Below, piece after piece: positions 1 to 5,467 of a stretch of 10,855 nt of DNA; within the stretch, counting starts at the first letter, position 1; every line of letters begins with the position of its first letter. The notes under the pieces were generated by a model. It searched no databases and had not been told where the DNA came from. It was given only the letters and a program-made list of their open reading frames with translations. The stretch is from Deltaproteobacteria bacterium (GTDB lineage: Bacteria > Myxococcota > Polyangia > Polyangiales > B10-G4): the NCBI GenBank assembly GCA_019312705.1, contig JAFDCW010000065.1:1-10855 (forward strand). Reading direction: 5' to 3'. The position numbers and the translations under genes are program-made.

Positions 1-1623
1 TACGGTGAAGTCGAAGCCGGCGTCGAGGCCGTCGGCGTCGTCGTTTTCGTGCATCGATCCGTCCGGAAACCGGACGTAGAGGTAGGTGTCGAGGCCGTTG
101 CCGACGACCTCGATGTGCACGTTCTGACCGGCCGTCCAAACGAACTGGTAGCGGTCCACGTACTTGCCGTCCCCGGTAGTTTCGTCGCCGGGGCCGAGGG
201 TGCCGGGGATGCTTTGGTCCGCACTGCTGAGATCGACGTCCACGAGCTCACCACCGAGGACCTCGACCGCCGCCTGGGCCACGACCGCTCCGGCGATGCG
301 CGCCTCCATCTGTCGCGGCCCGACCGGAAGCTCGAGGATGCGTCCCATCGTCAGGGGGCCCCGGCTGGCGCCGTCGACGTAGATCTCCCCACTCACCACG
401 TTCGACTGGATTCGCACCTGGCCTGTGCTGTCCGAGAAGACCCCGGTGGCGAAGAGCACGCCGAGGGTCAGAGCTCCGAGGCCGAGGATGGCGACAAGGC
501 CCCCGCCGCCGAGGAGGACCCATTTGAGGCCGCCGCCGGTCTTGGAGGGCTCCTGGCCCCGGGACGGCGCGGATGCGGCAAAGGAGGGAGGGGTCGCACC
601 GGGGTGGCCTGCGGGAGTGCCCGGATGGCCTGCCGAACGGGCCGGGGTCGCTGGCGCCGGGCTCGGCGCCCCGGCGTAGGCCGCGGGAGGGGTCATGGGC
701 CCGGTCGCATTGCGGAACTCTCGGGTTCGCGGGGTCGAGGCCGGCGCGGCAAGGCCCTCGCCGGTCCCCGTTTGAGCCCGGGCGCGCTGAAGCTCGGCCC
801 GGAGCGCCCCCGCATCGGCCGGCCGGTCTTCCGGCTTCTTGGATAGGCAACGGTCAACGAGGGCGAGCAACGGCGCCGGCGTGGTGGGCGCCAGCGCCTC
901 GAGGGGGCGATGGGCGGTGGTGATCACGTGCACGACGACCACCGTCGGCGACGGGCCGTCGAAGGGGACCTCCCCTGCGAGCGCTTCGTAGAGCATCACC
1001 CCGACCGCCCAGACGTCCGAAGCGGCGCTCACGTCCCGGGCGTTGGTGGCTTGCTCCGGGCTCATGTAGCGGGGGGTCCCCATCGCTGTGCCGGCCTGGG
1101 TGACGTTGTGCCCCTCGTCGTCGGCGGTTCCGTCGGTGACGATGCCGAAGTCGACGAGCTTGACCCCGGTTGAGCCGTCTTGATTCGTTGTGAGGAAGAC
1201 GTTCTCGGGCTTCAGGTCTCGGTGGACGATTCCCTTGGCGTGGGCCGCGGCGAGGGAATCGAGCAGCTGGTCGAAGACGTCGTAGATCTGATCGAGGCGC
1301 GGGGAGCCCCGCTCGAGGGCGGTCCGCAAGGTTTCCCCCCGGAGGAGCTCCATGGCGATGAAGATCGAGCCGTCTTGGGTGTCGAAGCCGGCGTCATAGA
1401 CGTCGCAGATCCCCGGGTGGCCGATCTGCGCCGGAGCGCTGACCTCCCGCAAGAAGCGCTGGCGGCTCGCGTCGTCCCGGGCGACGTGGGGATGCAGGAC
1501 CTTCAGCGCGACGGTCTTCTGGCTGAGGTTGTGCTTCGCTTCGTAGACGGTCCCCATGCCCCCGGCCGCAATTTCGCGGAGGATCTGGTACCGGCCGCCG
1601 ATGAGTCGCGAGGTGTCCTTCAT
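1..1623 (-). CDS. Transmembrane Ser/Thr protein kinase (Hanks type) with PEGA-like and PPC-like extracytoplasmic domains, C-terminus cut by window edge
   Basis: 541 codons are visible from ATG at 1623 down to base 1 with no stop, so the gene continues outside the window. It should phosphorylate Ser/Thr of cytoplasmic targets in response to an envelope signal. The kinase domain spans about residues 10-280. It shows a glycine loop IAAGGMGTVY (the first Gly is Ala19), VALK with Lys41, Glu60, HRDLKPEN with Asp136, DFG with Asp158, and GTPRYMSPE with Thr183 as a possible activation-loop site. A Pro/Ala/Gly-rich linker (about 285-362) leads to one membrane helix (about 368-393). Residues 401-466 resemble a PEGA domain (GEIYVDGASRG). 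Residues about 475-541 resemble a bacterial pre-peptidase C-terminal (PPC) beta-sandwich, with LDTYLYVRFPDGS followed by NDDADG. The frame upstream of the ATG is open, but no in-frame ATG/GTG/TTG is near; a weak AGGG lies 4 bases before it. The kinase assignment is firm, the two outer domain names less so. Confidence 0.93.
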   Translation of the reverse strand, partial: MKDTSRLIGGRYQILREIAAGGMGTVYEAKHNLSQKTVALKVLHPHVARDDASRQRFLREVSAPAQIGHPGICDVYDAGFDTQDGSIFIAMELLRGETLRTALERGSPRLDQIYDVFDQLLDSLAAAHAKGIVHRDLKPENVFLTTNQDGSTGVKLVDFGIVTDGTADDEGHNVTQAGTAMGTPRYMSPEQATNARDVSAASDVWAVGVMLYEALAGEVPFDGPSPTVVVVHVITTAHRPLEALAPTTPAPLLALVDRCLSKKPEDRPADAGALRAELQRARAQTGTGEGLAAPASTPRTREFRNATGPMTPPAAYAGAPSPAPATPARSAGHPGTPAGHPGATPPSFAASAPSRGQEPSKTGGGLKWVLLGGGGLVAILGLGALTLGVLFATGVFSDSTGQVRIQSNVVSGEIYVDGASRGPLTMGRILELPVGPRQMEARIAGAVVAQAAVEVLGGELVDVDLSSADQSIPGTLGPGDETTGDGKYVDRYQFVWTAGQNVHIEVVGNGLDTYLYVRFPDGSMHENDDADGLDAGFDFTV

Positions 1624-1704
1624 CGTTCCCTGGTTGTCCGCGACAAGATTGGCGCCGCTGAGCCTCCTTGTAAACGTCGGCCGTGGCCTCCATCTTCCGG
1701 CCTC
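1624..1704. promoter_or_regulatory. Divergent intergenic region between kinase and OmpH-like gene
   Basis: These 81 bases separate two divergently transcribed genes, so both promoters should lie here or slightly inside the coding ends. I see no convincing -35/-10 pair for either direction. The minus strand carries AAGGAGG at 1663-1669, but it is about 40 bases from the kinase ATG and no start codon follows at a usable distance. Confidence 0.4.
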
Positions 1705-2409
1705 GTGGTGAATCGCTTCGTCATCGCCTTCATTGGCCTCTCGTTTGCCCTCTCCCTCGTGGGTCTCTCCGGGGGCTGCGGCGCTCCTCCGGGGCCCACC
1801 GCCGACCCGCGTCCCGGGCTGCCCACCTATGACAAGGTGGGCGTGGTCGACGTCGGGCGTGTCATGCGTGAGACCAGCAAAGGCCAGCAGATCGTCGCCC
1901 TCCTCGCCGATGCTGAGCGACAAATTCAGAATCGCCTGGCCGATCTCCGGGCCGAACTCGAGACCATCGCCGACGACGTCGAGACCGCCCAGGCGGCGGT
2001 CCCCCGAGACGAAGCGCGCCTCAGCGCCCTCGCGACGGAATATCGCGCCACCGCCGAGCAAGCCCAAAGCATCCGGGATCTCGGGGACCAGCAGCTGTCG
2101 GAGTACCGGATGGAGCTGACCCTGCCGCTCCTTCAGGAGGTCGAGGAGGTTTGTGAGCAGCTCGGCCGCGATGAGGAATATGGGTTGATCGTGGACCGCA
2201 CGGCCCTGGCCTTTGCCGACGAGGCCGTGGATCTCACGGATCGGGTCATCGCCGAAGTTGGCGGCGGGTCGGCGAGCGGTGCCCTGATTCGGGAAGCGCT
2301 CCGCGATGGCACGCCGGAGCCGGCGCCAAATGCACTCGAGCTCCCGTCCACGTCCCCATCCACCTCGCCCAGCCTCAATCTCTTCGAGCTCGAGGCCCCT
2401 ACGCCCTGA
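1705..2409 (+). CDS. OmpH/Skp-family periplasmic coiled-coil protein with lipoprotein-like leader
   Basis: The product is 234 aa from GTG 1705; GTG 1708 is equally possible. The frame is open further upstream, but that part lies antisense to the kinase. Residues 1-24 form a hydrophobic leader ending LSGGC (Cys25), which suggests lipid attachment although the lipobox is not ideal. Residues 44-186 follow the OmpH/Skp pattern: a first strand KVGVVDVGRVMRETSKGQQ, a long Glu/Arg/Ala-rich coiled-coil hairpin (about 60-150), then the closing segment EEYGLIVDRTALAFADEAVDLTDRV without its ends being clipped. Known family members are trimeric periplasmic chaperones that hold unfolded outer-membrane proteins. 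The tail after about 200 is Pro/Ser/Thr-rich low complexity. The usual skp neighbours (bamA, lpxD) are absent, so this may be a paralogue with another role. No clear ribosome site is visible. The family call is good; the start and lipidation are uncertain. Confidence 0.82.
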   Translation: MVNRFVIAFIGLSFALSLVGLSGGCGAPPGPTADPRPGLPTYDKVGVVDVGRVMRETSKGQQIVALLADAERQIQNRLADLRAELETIADDVETAQAAVPRDEARLSALATEYRATAEQAQSIRDLGDQQLSEYRMELTLPLLQEVEEVCEQLGRDEEYGLIVDRTALAFADEAVDLTDRVIAEVGGGSASGALIREALRDGTPEPAPNALELPSTSPSTSPSLNLFELEAPTP

Positions 2410-2462
2410 GAGTTCGCCCGCGCGGCAACGGACGCCACGCCGCACCCCGCGAACGGCCGCCG

Positions 2463-3200
2463 CTAGCGGCGCGGGAGGTGCGAGAGCACCATCAAGTCGT
2501 GCCGTGCGAGCTCCGCCACGACCTCGTCAACGAGGTTCTTGGACCCGCCCTCGAGGCCGGTGACGAGGAGCTCCCAGGCCGGCAGGGTGCCCCCCGGTTC
2601 GGCGGCGAGGGCCTCTGAGATTCGGGGCATGCGCTTGAGGACGGCGAGAAAGGGGTTGAGCGCGAGGGGGAGAACCACACTACTCGCCTCGTCGATGATC
2701 GTATCAAACACGATTCTCTCGAGATGGCGCTTCTGATCGGCATCTTCCTCGTTGGCGAGGGCGCGGACGGCACGCCGAATCCGGGTCACCGCGGCGCCCT
2801 TGGCTGCGCGCCCGGCCCCTCGGGTGTCCTGATCCAGTCTCTCGATGGCGCCCCGCATGAGCATGCGACGAACGAGCAAGAGGTCCCGGGCGATCAGCCG
2901 CAGGTGCTTCCGTGTGGCCTCGAGGGAGAGCAGGGTGGGCAGTAGCTCGGGTCCTCCCACCCGTCGGTAATCGCGGACCCGGTGGCCGCTGCCCTGCCGG
3001 ACCTCGAGCAGGCGTCCGGCCCGAAGTCGCCCGAGGGCCGACCGAATTGTCACCCGGTTGACCCCTAGACGGGCCGCCAGCTCGCGCTCCGGGAGGAGCT
3101 TCTCGCCGGGGGCCAGCTCCCCTTCGAGGATCGCCTCGCTCAGCGTTCGGGCGCATGCATCGACCGCGCTCTCTCTACGCGCAATGGGCTGAATCGACAT
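2463..3200 (-). CDS. FadR-like GntR-family transcriptional regulator
   Basis: The product is 245 aa. Residues about 10-78 form a GntR winged helix with the signature PGEKLLPERELAARLGVNRV followed by TIRSALGRLRAGRLLEVRQGSG. The C-terminal part looks like the all-helical ligand domain of E. coli FadR rather than a generic FCD domain. From memory, LLPTLLSLE and RDLLLVRRMLMRGAIER align with the FadR segments ILETLARLD and [20 protein letters not shown], and the region around residues 165-243 (VFDTII...NPFLAVLKRM...LSHLP) also matches in order. E. coli FadR binds long-chain acyl-CoA and controls fatty-acid degradation and synthesis; acyl-CoA as ligand here is inferred. No fatty-acid gene lies next to it. 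The ATG at 3198-3200 sits directly against a palindromic operator, and no Shine-Dalgarno is visible, so the mRNA may be leaderless and autoregulated. It converges on the OmpH-like gene and diverges from the protease. Confidence 0.88.
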   Translation of the reverse strand: MSIQPIARRESAVDACARTLSEAILEGELAPGEKLLPERELAARLGVNRVTIRSALGRLRAGRLLEVRQGSGHRVRDYRRVGGPELLPTLLSLEATRKHLRLIARDLLLVRRMLMRGAIERLDQDTRGAGRAAKGAAVTRIRRAVRALANEEDADQKRHLERIVFDTIIDEASSVVLPLALNPFLAVLKRMPRISEALAAEPGGTLPAWELLVTGLEGGSKNLVDEVVAELARHDLMVLSHLPRR

Positions 3201-3221
3201 TGGTCCGATGGTCCGACCAAT
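3199..3221. promoter_or_regulatory. FadR/GntR-type operator, probably autoregulatory
   Basis: Bases 3209-3219 read TGGTCCGACCA, a perfect TGGT-N3-ACCA dyad and the same core layout as the known E. coli FadR site at fadB. A second half-site TGGTCCGA lies immediately before it at 3201-3208. The outer arms ATTGGTC (3199-3205) and GACCAAT (3215-3221) form a further palindrome. The element touches the start codon of the regulator gene and overlaps the predicted -10 position, so binding should block transcription of that gene. It may also affect the divergent protease gene. Sequence is direct; function is inferred from the family. Confidence 0.7.
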
Positions 3222-3236
3222 ATCATTTCATGTCAA
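3208..3236 (-). promoter_or_regulatory. Candidate promoter of the FadR-like gene
   Basis: The minus strand has a perfect -35 box TTGACA at 3231-3236. At 17-base spacing the -10 would be GACCAT (3208-3213), which is weak. Transcription would then begin at about 3200-3201, on the ATG itself, which agrees with the missing Shine-Dalgarno. The -10 falls inside the operator. Confidence 0.4.
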
Positions 3237-3294
3237 GAGTGCGTTTCCGTCCCCTCCTCACCACCGGCCCCGGGGCCGGTGTGTATCGACTGTG

Positions 3295-4170
3295 ATGTTT
3301 TGGCGCCGCGGTCGTTTTGCACGGAACCCTCGGCCCCTTCATGTTGTCAGTACCGCCGTGCGTTTATCCGGTATCGCGCTCTCTGCCGTGCTCGCGCTTC
3401 TCTCCATGTCGCTGGGGGGATGCGCCGCGGCCCGGCCGACCTCGAGGTCCCACGGGCCCCTCGGTCCGCGGGCTGCCCGGGGCCCGGTCGCCCAGGCCTC
3501 CGCGAGCACCCACCCACGCCTCGACGTCTTCTGCGAAGCGAGCGACGACTGTCCGGCGAGCATCGGCATGGTCGTCTTCCCAGGGGGTGACGAACCGGAG
3601 CGCTGCACGGGCACGCTCGTGGGGCCAAACTTGATACTAACAGCTGGCCACTGCGTCACCGGGGCCGAGGGCAGGGTGGGCACCCTGGAACCGGGGGCCA
3701 CGGGTTGGATAGCATTCCCCGAGAGCGGTCCCTACGCCGCCAGCTGGCATCGCGTCGTCGAGGTCGTCGCCATCCAGGACGGCAAAGGCGAAGTGCTGGC
3801 GATGGACTACGCGCTCCTGAGGCTCCGCCGGGAAGCGGCTCGCCCGGTGGTCCCCACGAACGCCGAGACCCCGGTCCCCGGTACCATCATACGTATCGCA
3901 CTTGTTACTCCCCACCCGGTCTACTCCACCCAGCACGCGCTGCGAACACGTCTCTGCCGGGTCGGCACGAGCGCTGAGGCGGAGCGGACCCTCGGGCATG
4001 CCGCCCGGCGGGTCGGCTGGCTTCGGGGTTGCCCCATCGAGCCAGGCAACAGCGGCGCCCCGGTGCTTGACGCTGCCGGGCAGGTCCGGGCCCTCGTGCA
4101 CGCCGGCAGCCATCCCTTCTTCGGCATCGGGGTGACCTCTGCGCTCCCAGCGCTCCCGGCCGCGCCCTAG
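3295..4170 (+). CDS. Trypsin-like (S1 family) serine protease, predicted lipoprotein
   Basis: The product is 291 aa from ATG 3295. The catalytic triad is readable: His119 in LTAGHC, Asp171 in MDYALLRL, and Ser253 in EPGNSGAP. Cys104 and Cys120 bracket the CTGTLVGPNLILTAGHC segment like the conserved Cys42-Cys58 disulfide of chymotrypsin, and Cys221 and Cys246 may form another. The leader has an Arg-rich start, a hydrophobic run LSGIALSAVLALLSMS, and LGGC with Cys43 as probable lipid site. This places the enzyme at the cell envelope. Starts at ATG 3208 (inside the operator) and GTG 3358 (a shorter, more standard signal peptide) are also in frame, and none has a good ribosome site, so the N-terminus is unsure. 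It is divergent from the FadR-like gene. Substrate is unknown; S1 proteases of this size are common in myxobacteria. Confidence 0.88.
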   Translation: MFWRRGRFARNPRPLHVVSTAVRLSGIALSAVLALLSMSLGGCAAARPTSRSHGPLGPRAARGPVAQASASTHPRLDVFCEASDDCPASIGMVVFPGGDEPERCTGTLVGPNLILTAGHCVTGAEGRVGTLEPGATGWIAFPESGPYAASWHRVVEVVAIQDGKGEVLAMDYALLRLRREAARPVVPTNAETPVPGTIIRIALVTPHPVYSTQHALRTRLCRVGTSAEAERTLGHAARRVGWLRGCPIEPGNSGAPVLDAAGQVRALVHAGSHPFFGIGVTSALPALPAAP

Positions 4171-4234
4171 GCGGATTCGCGGTTCGGAGATCGGCACGAG
4201 CTGGGGGTCGACTGGCGTCGCCCTCCGCCTTTTT
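4169..4234 (+). terminator. Candidate intrinsic terminator after the protease gene
   Basis: AGGCGGA (4169-4175, overlapping the stop codon) pairs with TCCGCCT (4224-4230), which runs straight into TTTTT (4230-4234). Inside this stem, GGG-t-CGAC (4205-4212) pairs with GTCGCCC (4217-4223) around a TGGC loop and would stack on the outer helix. The long internal loop makes it atypical. The opposite strand lacks a T-run, so it would act only for the protease transcript. Confidence 0.4.
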
Positions 4235-4274
4235 GCGGACCTCGCGCCGTGGATCGCGCTTCAGGCGATGCCGT

Positions 4275-4901
4275 TTAGTTCGCGAAGGACCAGCCGCTCA
4301 GTACTTCGTTGCATGCCGCCGATGCCGATTGGTCACGCTCATCGTAGTTGCAGGTGACTATCCAGTCCTCGGCGTGGGCCGCAAAGACCGTCCCGAGGCG
4401 TCTCCGGGTCTCTTCGCCATCGAGGCGCAGGACCCACTGGCACGTGGCGCCCCAGGGGAGCTCGACCATGCCGCTCTGCTGGACGCTTGCGAGGTGTTGG
4501 CCGGCGACGATCACGGCGAGTTGGCCGCAGAGCCCCGCGTCCACCGCGTCGGCTGAGACATCCGCGGCCGTGGGCGAGACCACGATGCTGCTCGCCCCGG
4601 CGCCGGCCACGTCCGAAGCCTGGGCCATCAGGATCACCCCGCCGGGGGTCAGAACGTCGTCCCGCATCATGTCTGCGACAGCGCCGCTGACGACGTGGCG
4701 ATAGCCGGAAGGGACCGGGATGGAGAAGTTTCGGCCGGTCGCGCGGGTCGTCGCCAATCCTGGCGCCTCGGCTCCCGCTGTGCCCCCGCTCTCGTCTGGG
4801 CCTTCCGCTTCGGTATCACTCCGATCCGCGTCGGAATCGACCGTCGACGAGCCTCCGCCGCAGGCCGCCGAGAGGGTCAGTATGAGCAAGATGCGCTTCA
4901 T
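4275..4901 (-). CDS. Small lipoprotein of unknown function
   Basis: The product is 208 aa from ATG 4899-4901. The frame stays open upstream to 5003, but that stretch is an Ala/Ser/Glu repeat with no signal-peptide character, whereas the chosen start gives a compact leader MKRILLILTLSAAC with Cys14 as probable lipid site. Residues 15-55 are an acidic Gly/Ser/Asp/Glu linker. The mature domain (about 57-208) begins NFSIPVPSGYRHVV, contains a strand SSIVVSPT, and ends WIVTCNYDERD...CNEVLSGWSF, with four further cysteines (125, 154, 184, 197) that could form two disulfides. The opening and closing strands are reminiscent of small PsbP/DcrB-like envelope folds, but I cannot confirm this. It sits divergent to the metal-efflux operon and might share its control region. 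No Shine-Dalgarno is seen. Confidence 0.68.
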   Translation of the reverse strand: MKRILLILTLSAACGGGSSTVDSDADRSDTEAEGPDESGGTAGAEAPGLATTRATGRNFSIPVPSGYRHVVSGAVADMMRDDVLTPGGVILMAQASDVAGAGASSIVVSPTAADVSADAVDAGLCGQLAVIVAGQHLASVQQSGMVELPWGATCQWVLRLDGEETRRRLGTVFAAHAEDWIVTCNYDERDQSASAACNEVLSGWSFAN

Positions 4902-4946
4902 GGTGGCGAGAGTAGCGCGCGCGCTGGCTTTGCACTGCCTCCTCAG

Positions 4947-4991
4947 CTCGCTGGCCTTGGCGGCCTCGCTGGCCTCGCTGGCTCTTGCGGC
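4947..4991. repeat. Degenerate 9-bp tandem repeat
   Basis: Five consecutive 9-base units follow CTCGCTGGC, CTTGGCGGC, CTCGCTGGC, CTCGCTGGC, TCTTGCGGC. It lies in the divergent region between the lipoprotein gene and the BlaI-like gene, about 45 bases upstream of the lipoprotein start. Confidence 0.6.
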
Positions 4992-5003
4992 CCCCTCGAT
5001 CAA

Positions 5004-5026
5004 AACTCCGATTGACAGCCGGAGTT
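5004..5026. promoter_or_regulatory. Inverted repeat, candidate operator of the BlaI-like repressor
   Basis: AACTCCG (5004-5010) and CGGAGTT (5020-5026) are perfect 7-base inverted arms around a 9-base spacer. Half-site centres are 16 bases apart, suited to a dimeric winged-helix repressor. The spacer contains a perfect TTGACA. It differs from the TACA/TGTA-type BlaI and CopY operators, so binding by this BlaI homologue is an inference from position. Confidence 0.55.
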
Positions 5027-5040
5027 AGCTCGTCCACGGT
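5012..5040 (+). promoter_or_regulatory. Candidate promoter of the blaI-M56-efflux operon
   Basis: A perfect -35 hexamer TTGACA occupies 5012-5017. The -10 at 17-base spacing (CACGGT, 5035-5040) is poor, so the box assignment rests on the -35, on its position inside the inverted repeat, and on the absence of other candidates before the first operon gene. Confidence 0.4.
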
Positions 5041-5077
5041 TCGAGCGTTGGACCACTCGCCCAAGTTCCCCAAGTCT

Positions 5078-5467
5078 GTGCCCGTCCTCGGAGCTCTCGA
5101 AGAGGCGGTCTTGGATCACCTCTGGCGGGTCGGTGAGGCGGACGTTCAGGAGACCCACCAGGCCGTCGGGGCCGCGCGCAAGATCAGCGTCAATACGGTG
5201 GGCTCGGCCCTCGAGCGCCTGCACAAGAAGGAGCTCGTCGGCCGGCAGAAGGTCTCCCACGCGTATCGCTACCACGCCACGATCGCCGAGGCGGAGCTGC
5301 GCGCGGCCCGGGTCCTCGCGGCGGTGGGCGGGATCCGCGGCCTCTCGAGGGAAGGCATCCTCGCCGCCTTCGTCGACCTGGTCGGCGAATCCGACGACAA
5401 CGCCCTCGACAACCTCGAGATGTTGATCGCCGACCGCCGGGCCCAGGGCGGAAAGCGCAAAGCATGA
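5078..5467 (+). CDS. BlaI/MecI/CopY-family transcriptional repressor
   Basis: The product is 129 aa from GTG 5078. This start gives MPVLGALEEAVLDHLW, which matches how family members normally begin; in-frame TTG 5048 and TTG 4985 would add 10 or 31 residues. The winged helix covers about 5-70: LGALEEAVLDHLWRVGEADVQ, then recognition helix ISVNTVGSALERLHKKELV, then the wing around HAYRYHATI. The C-terminal half (about 71-118) is the usual helical dimerisation part. Known members repress promoters as dimers and are inactivated either by M56-protease-triggered cleavage (BlaI/MecI) or by copper binding at a CxC cluster (CopY). This protein has no cysteine at all, which excludes the CopY mode. It overlaps the M56 gene by ATGA, the classic blaI-blaR1 pairing. 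It probably represses its own operon through the dyad at 5004-5026. Confidence 0.88.
   Translation: MPVLGALEEAVLDHLWRVGEADVQETHQAVGAARKISVNTVGSALERLHKKELVGRQKVSHAYRYHATIAEAELRAARVLAAVGGIRGLSREGILAAFVDLVGESDDNALDNLEMLIADRRAQGGKRKA

Noticed and set aside
49..846. 265-codon plus-strand frame
   Set aside because: It is antisense to the kinase linker, membrane helix and outer domains; its Gly/Arg-rich product shows no domain.
1663..1669. AAGGAGG on the minus strand upstream of the kinase
   Set aside because: It is a good Shine-Dalgarno sequence, but no start codon in the kinase frame lies at a usable distance and the short frames around it show no domain.
1180..1704. Upstream extension of the OmpH-like reading frame
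   Set aside because: The frame is open back to 1180, but this stretch is antisense to the kinase catalytic domain and would place 175 unrelated residues before an obvious signal peptide.
2458..2471. 14-base perfect palindrome around CTAG at the convergent ends of the OmpH-like and FadR-like genes
   Set aside because: It has no loop and no T-run, overlaps the FadR-like stop codon, and is GC-rich enough to arise by chance, so I do not call it a terminator or operator.
4902..5003. N-terminal extension of the lipoprotein to 5003
   Set aside because: It would add an Ala/Ser/Glu repeat ahead of a complete signal peptide and run over the 9-base tandem repeat; the internal ATG is the better start.
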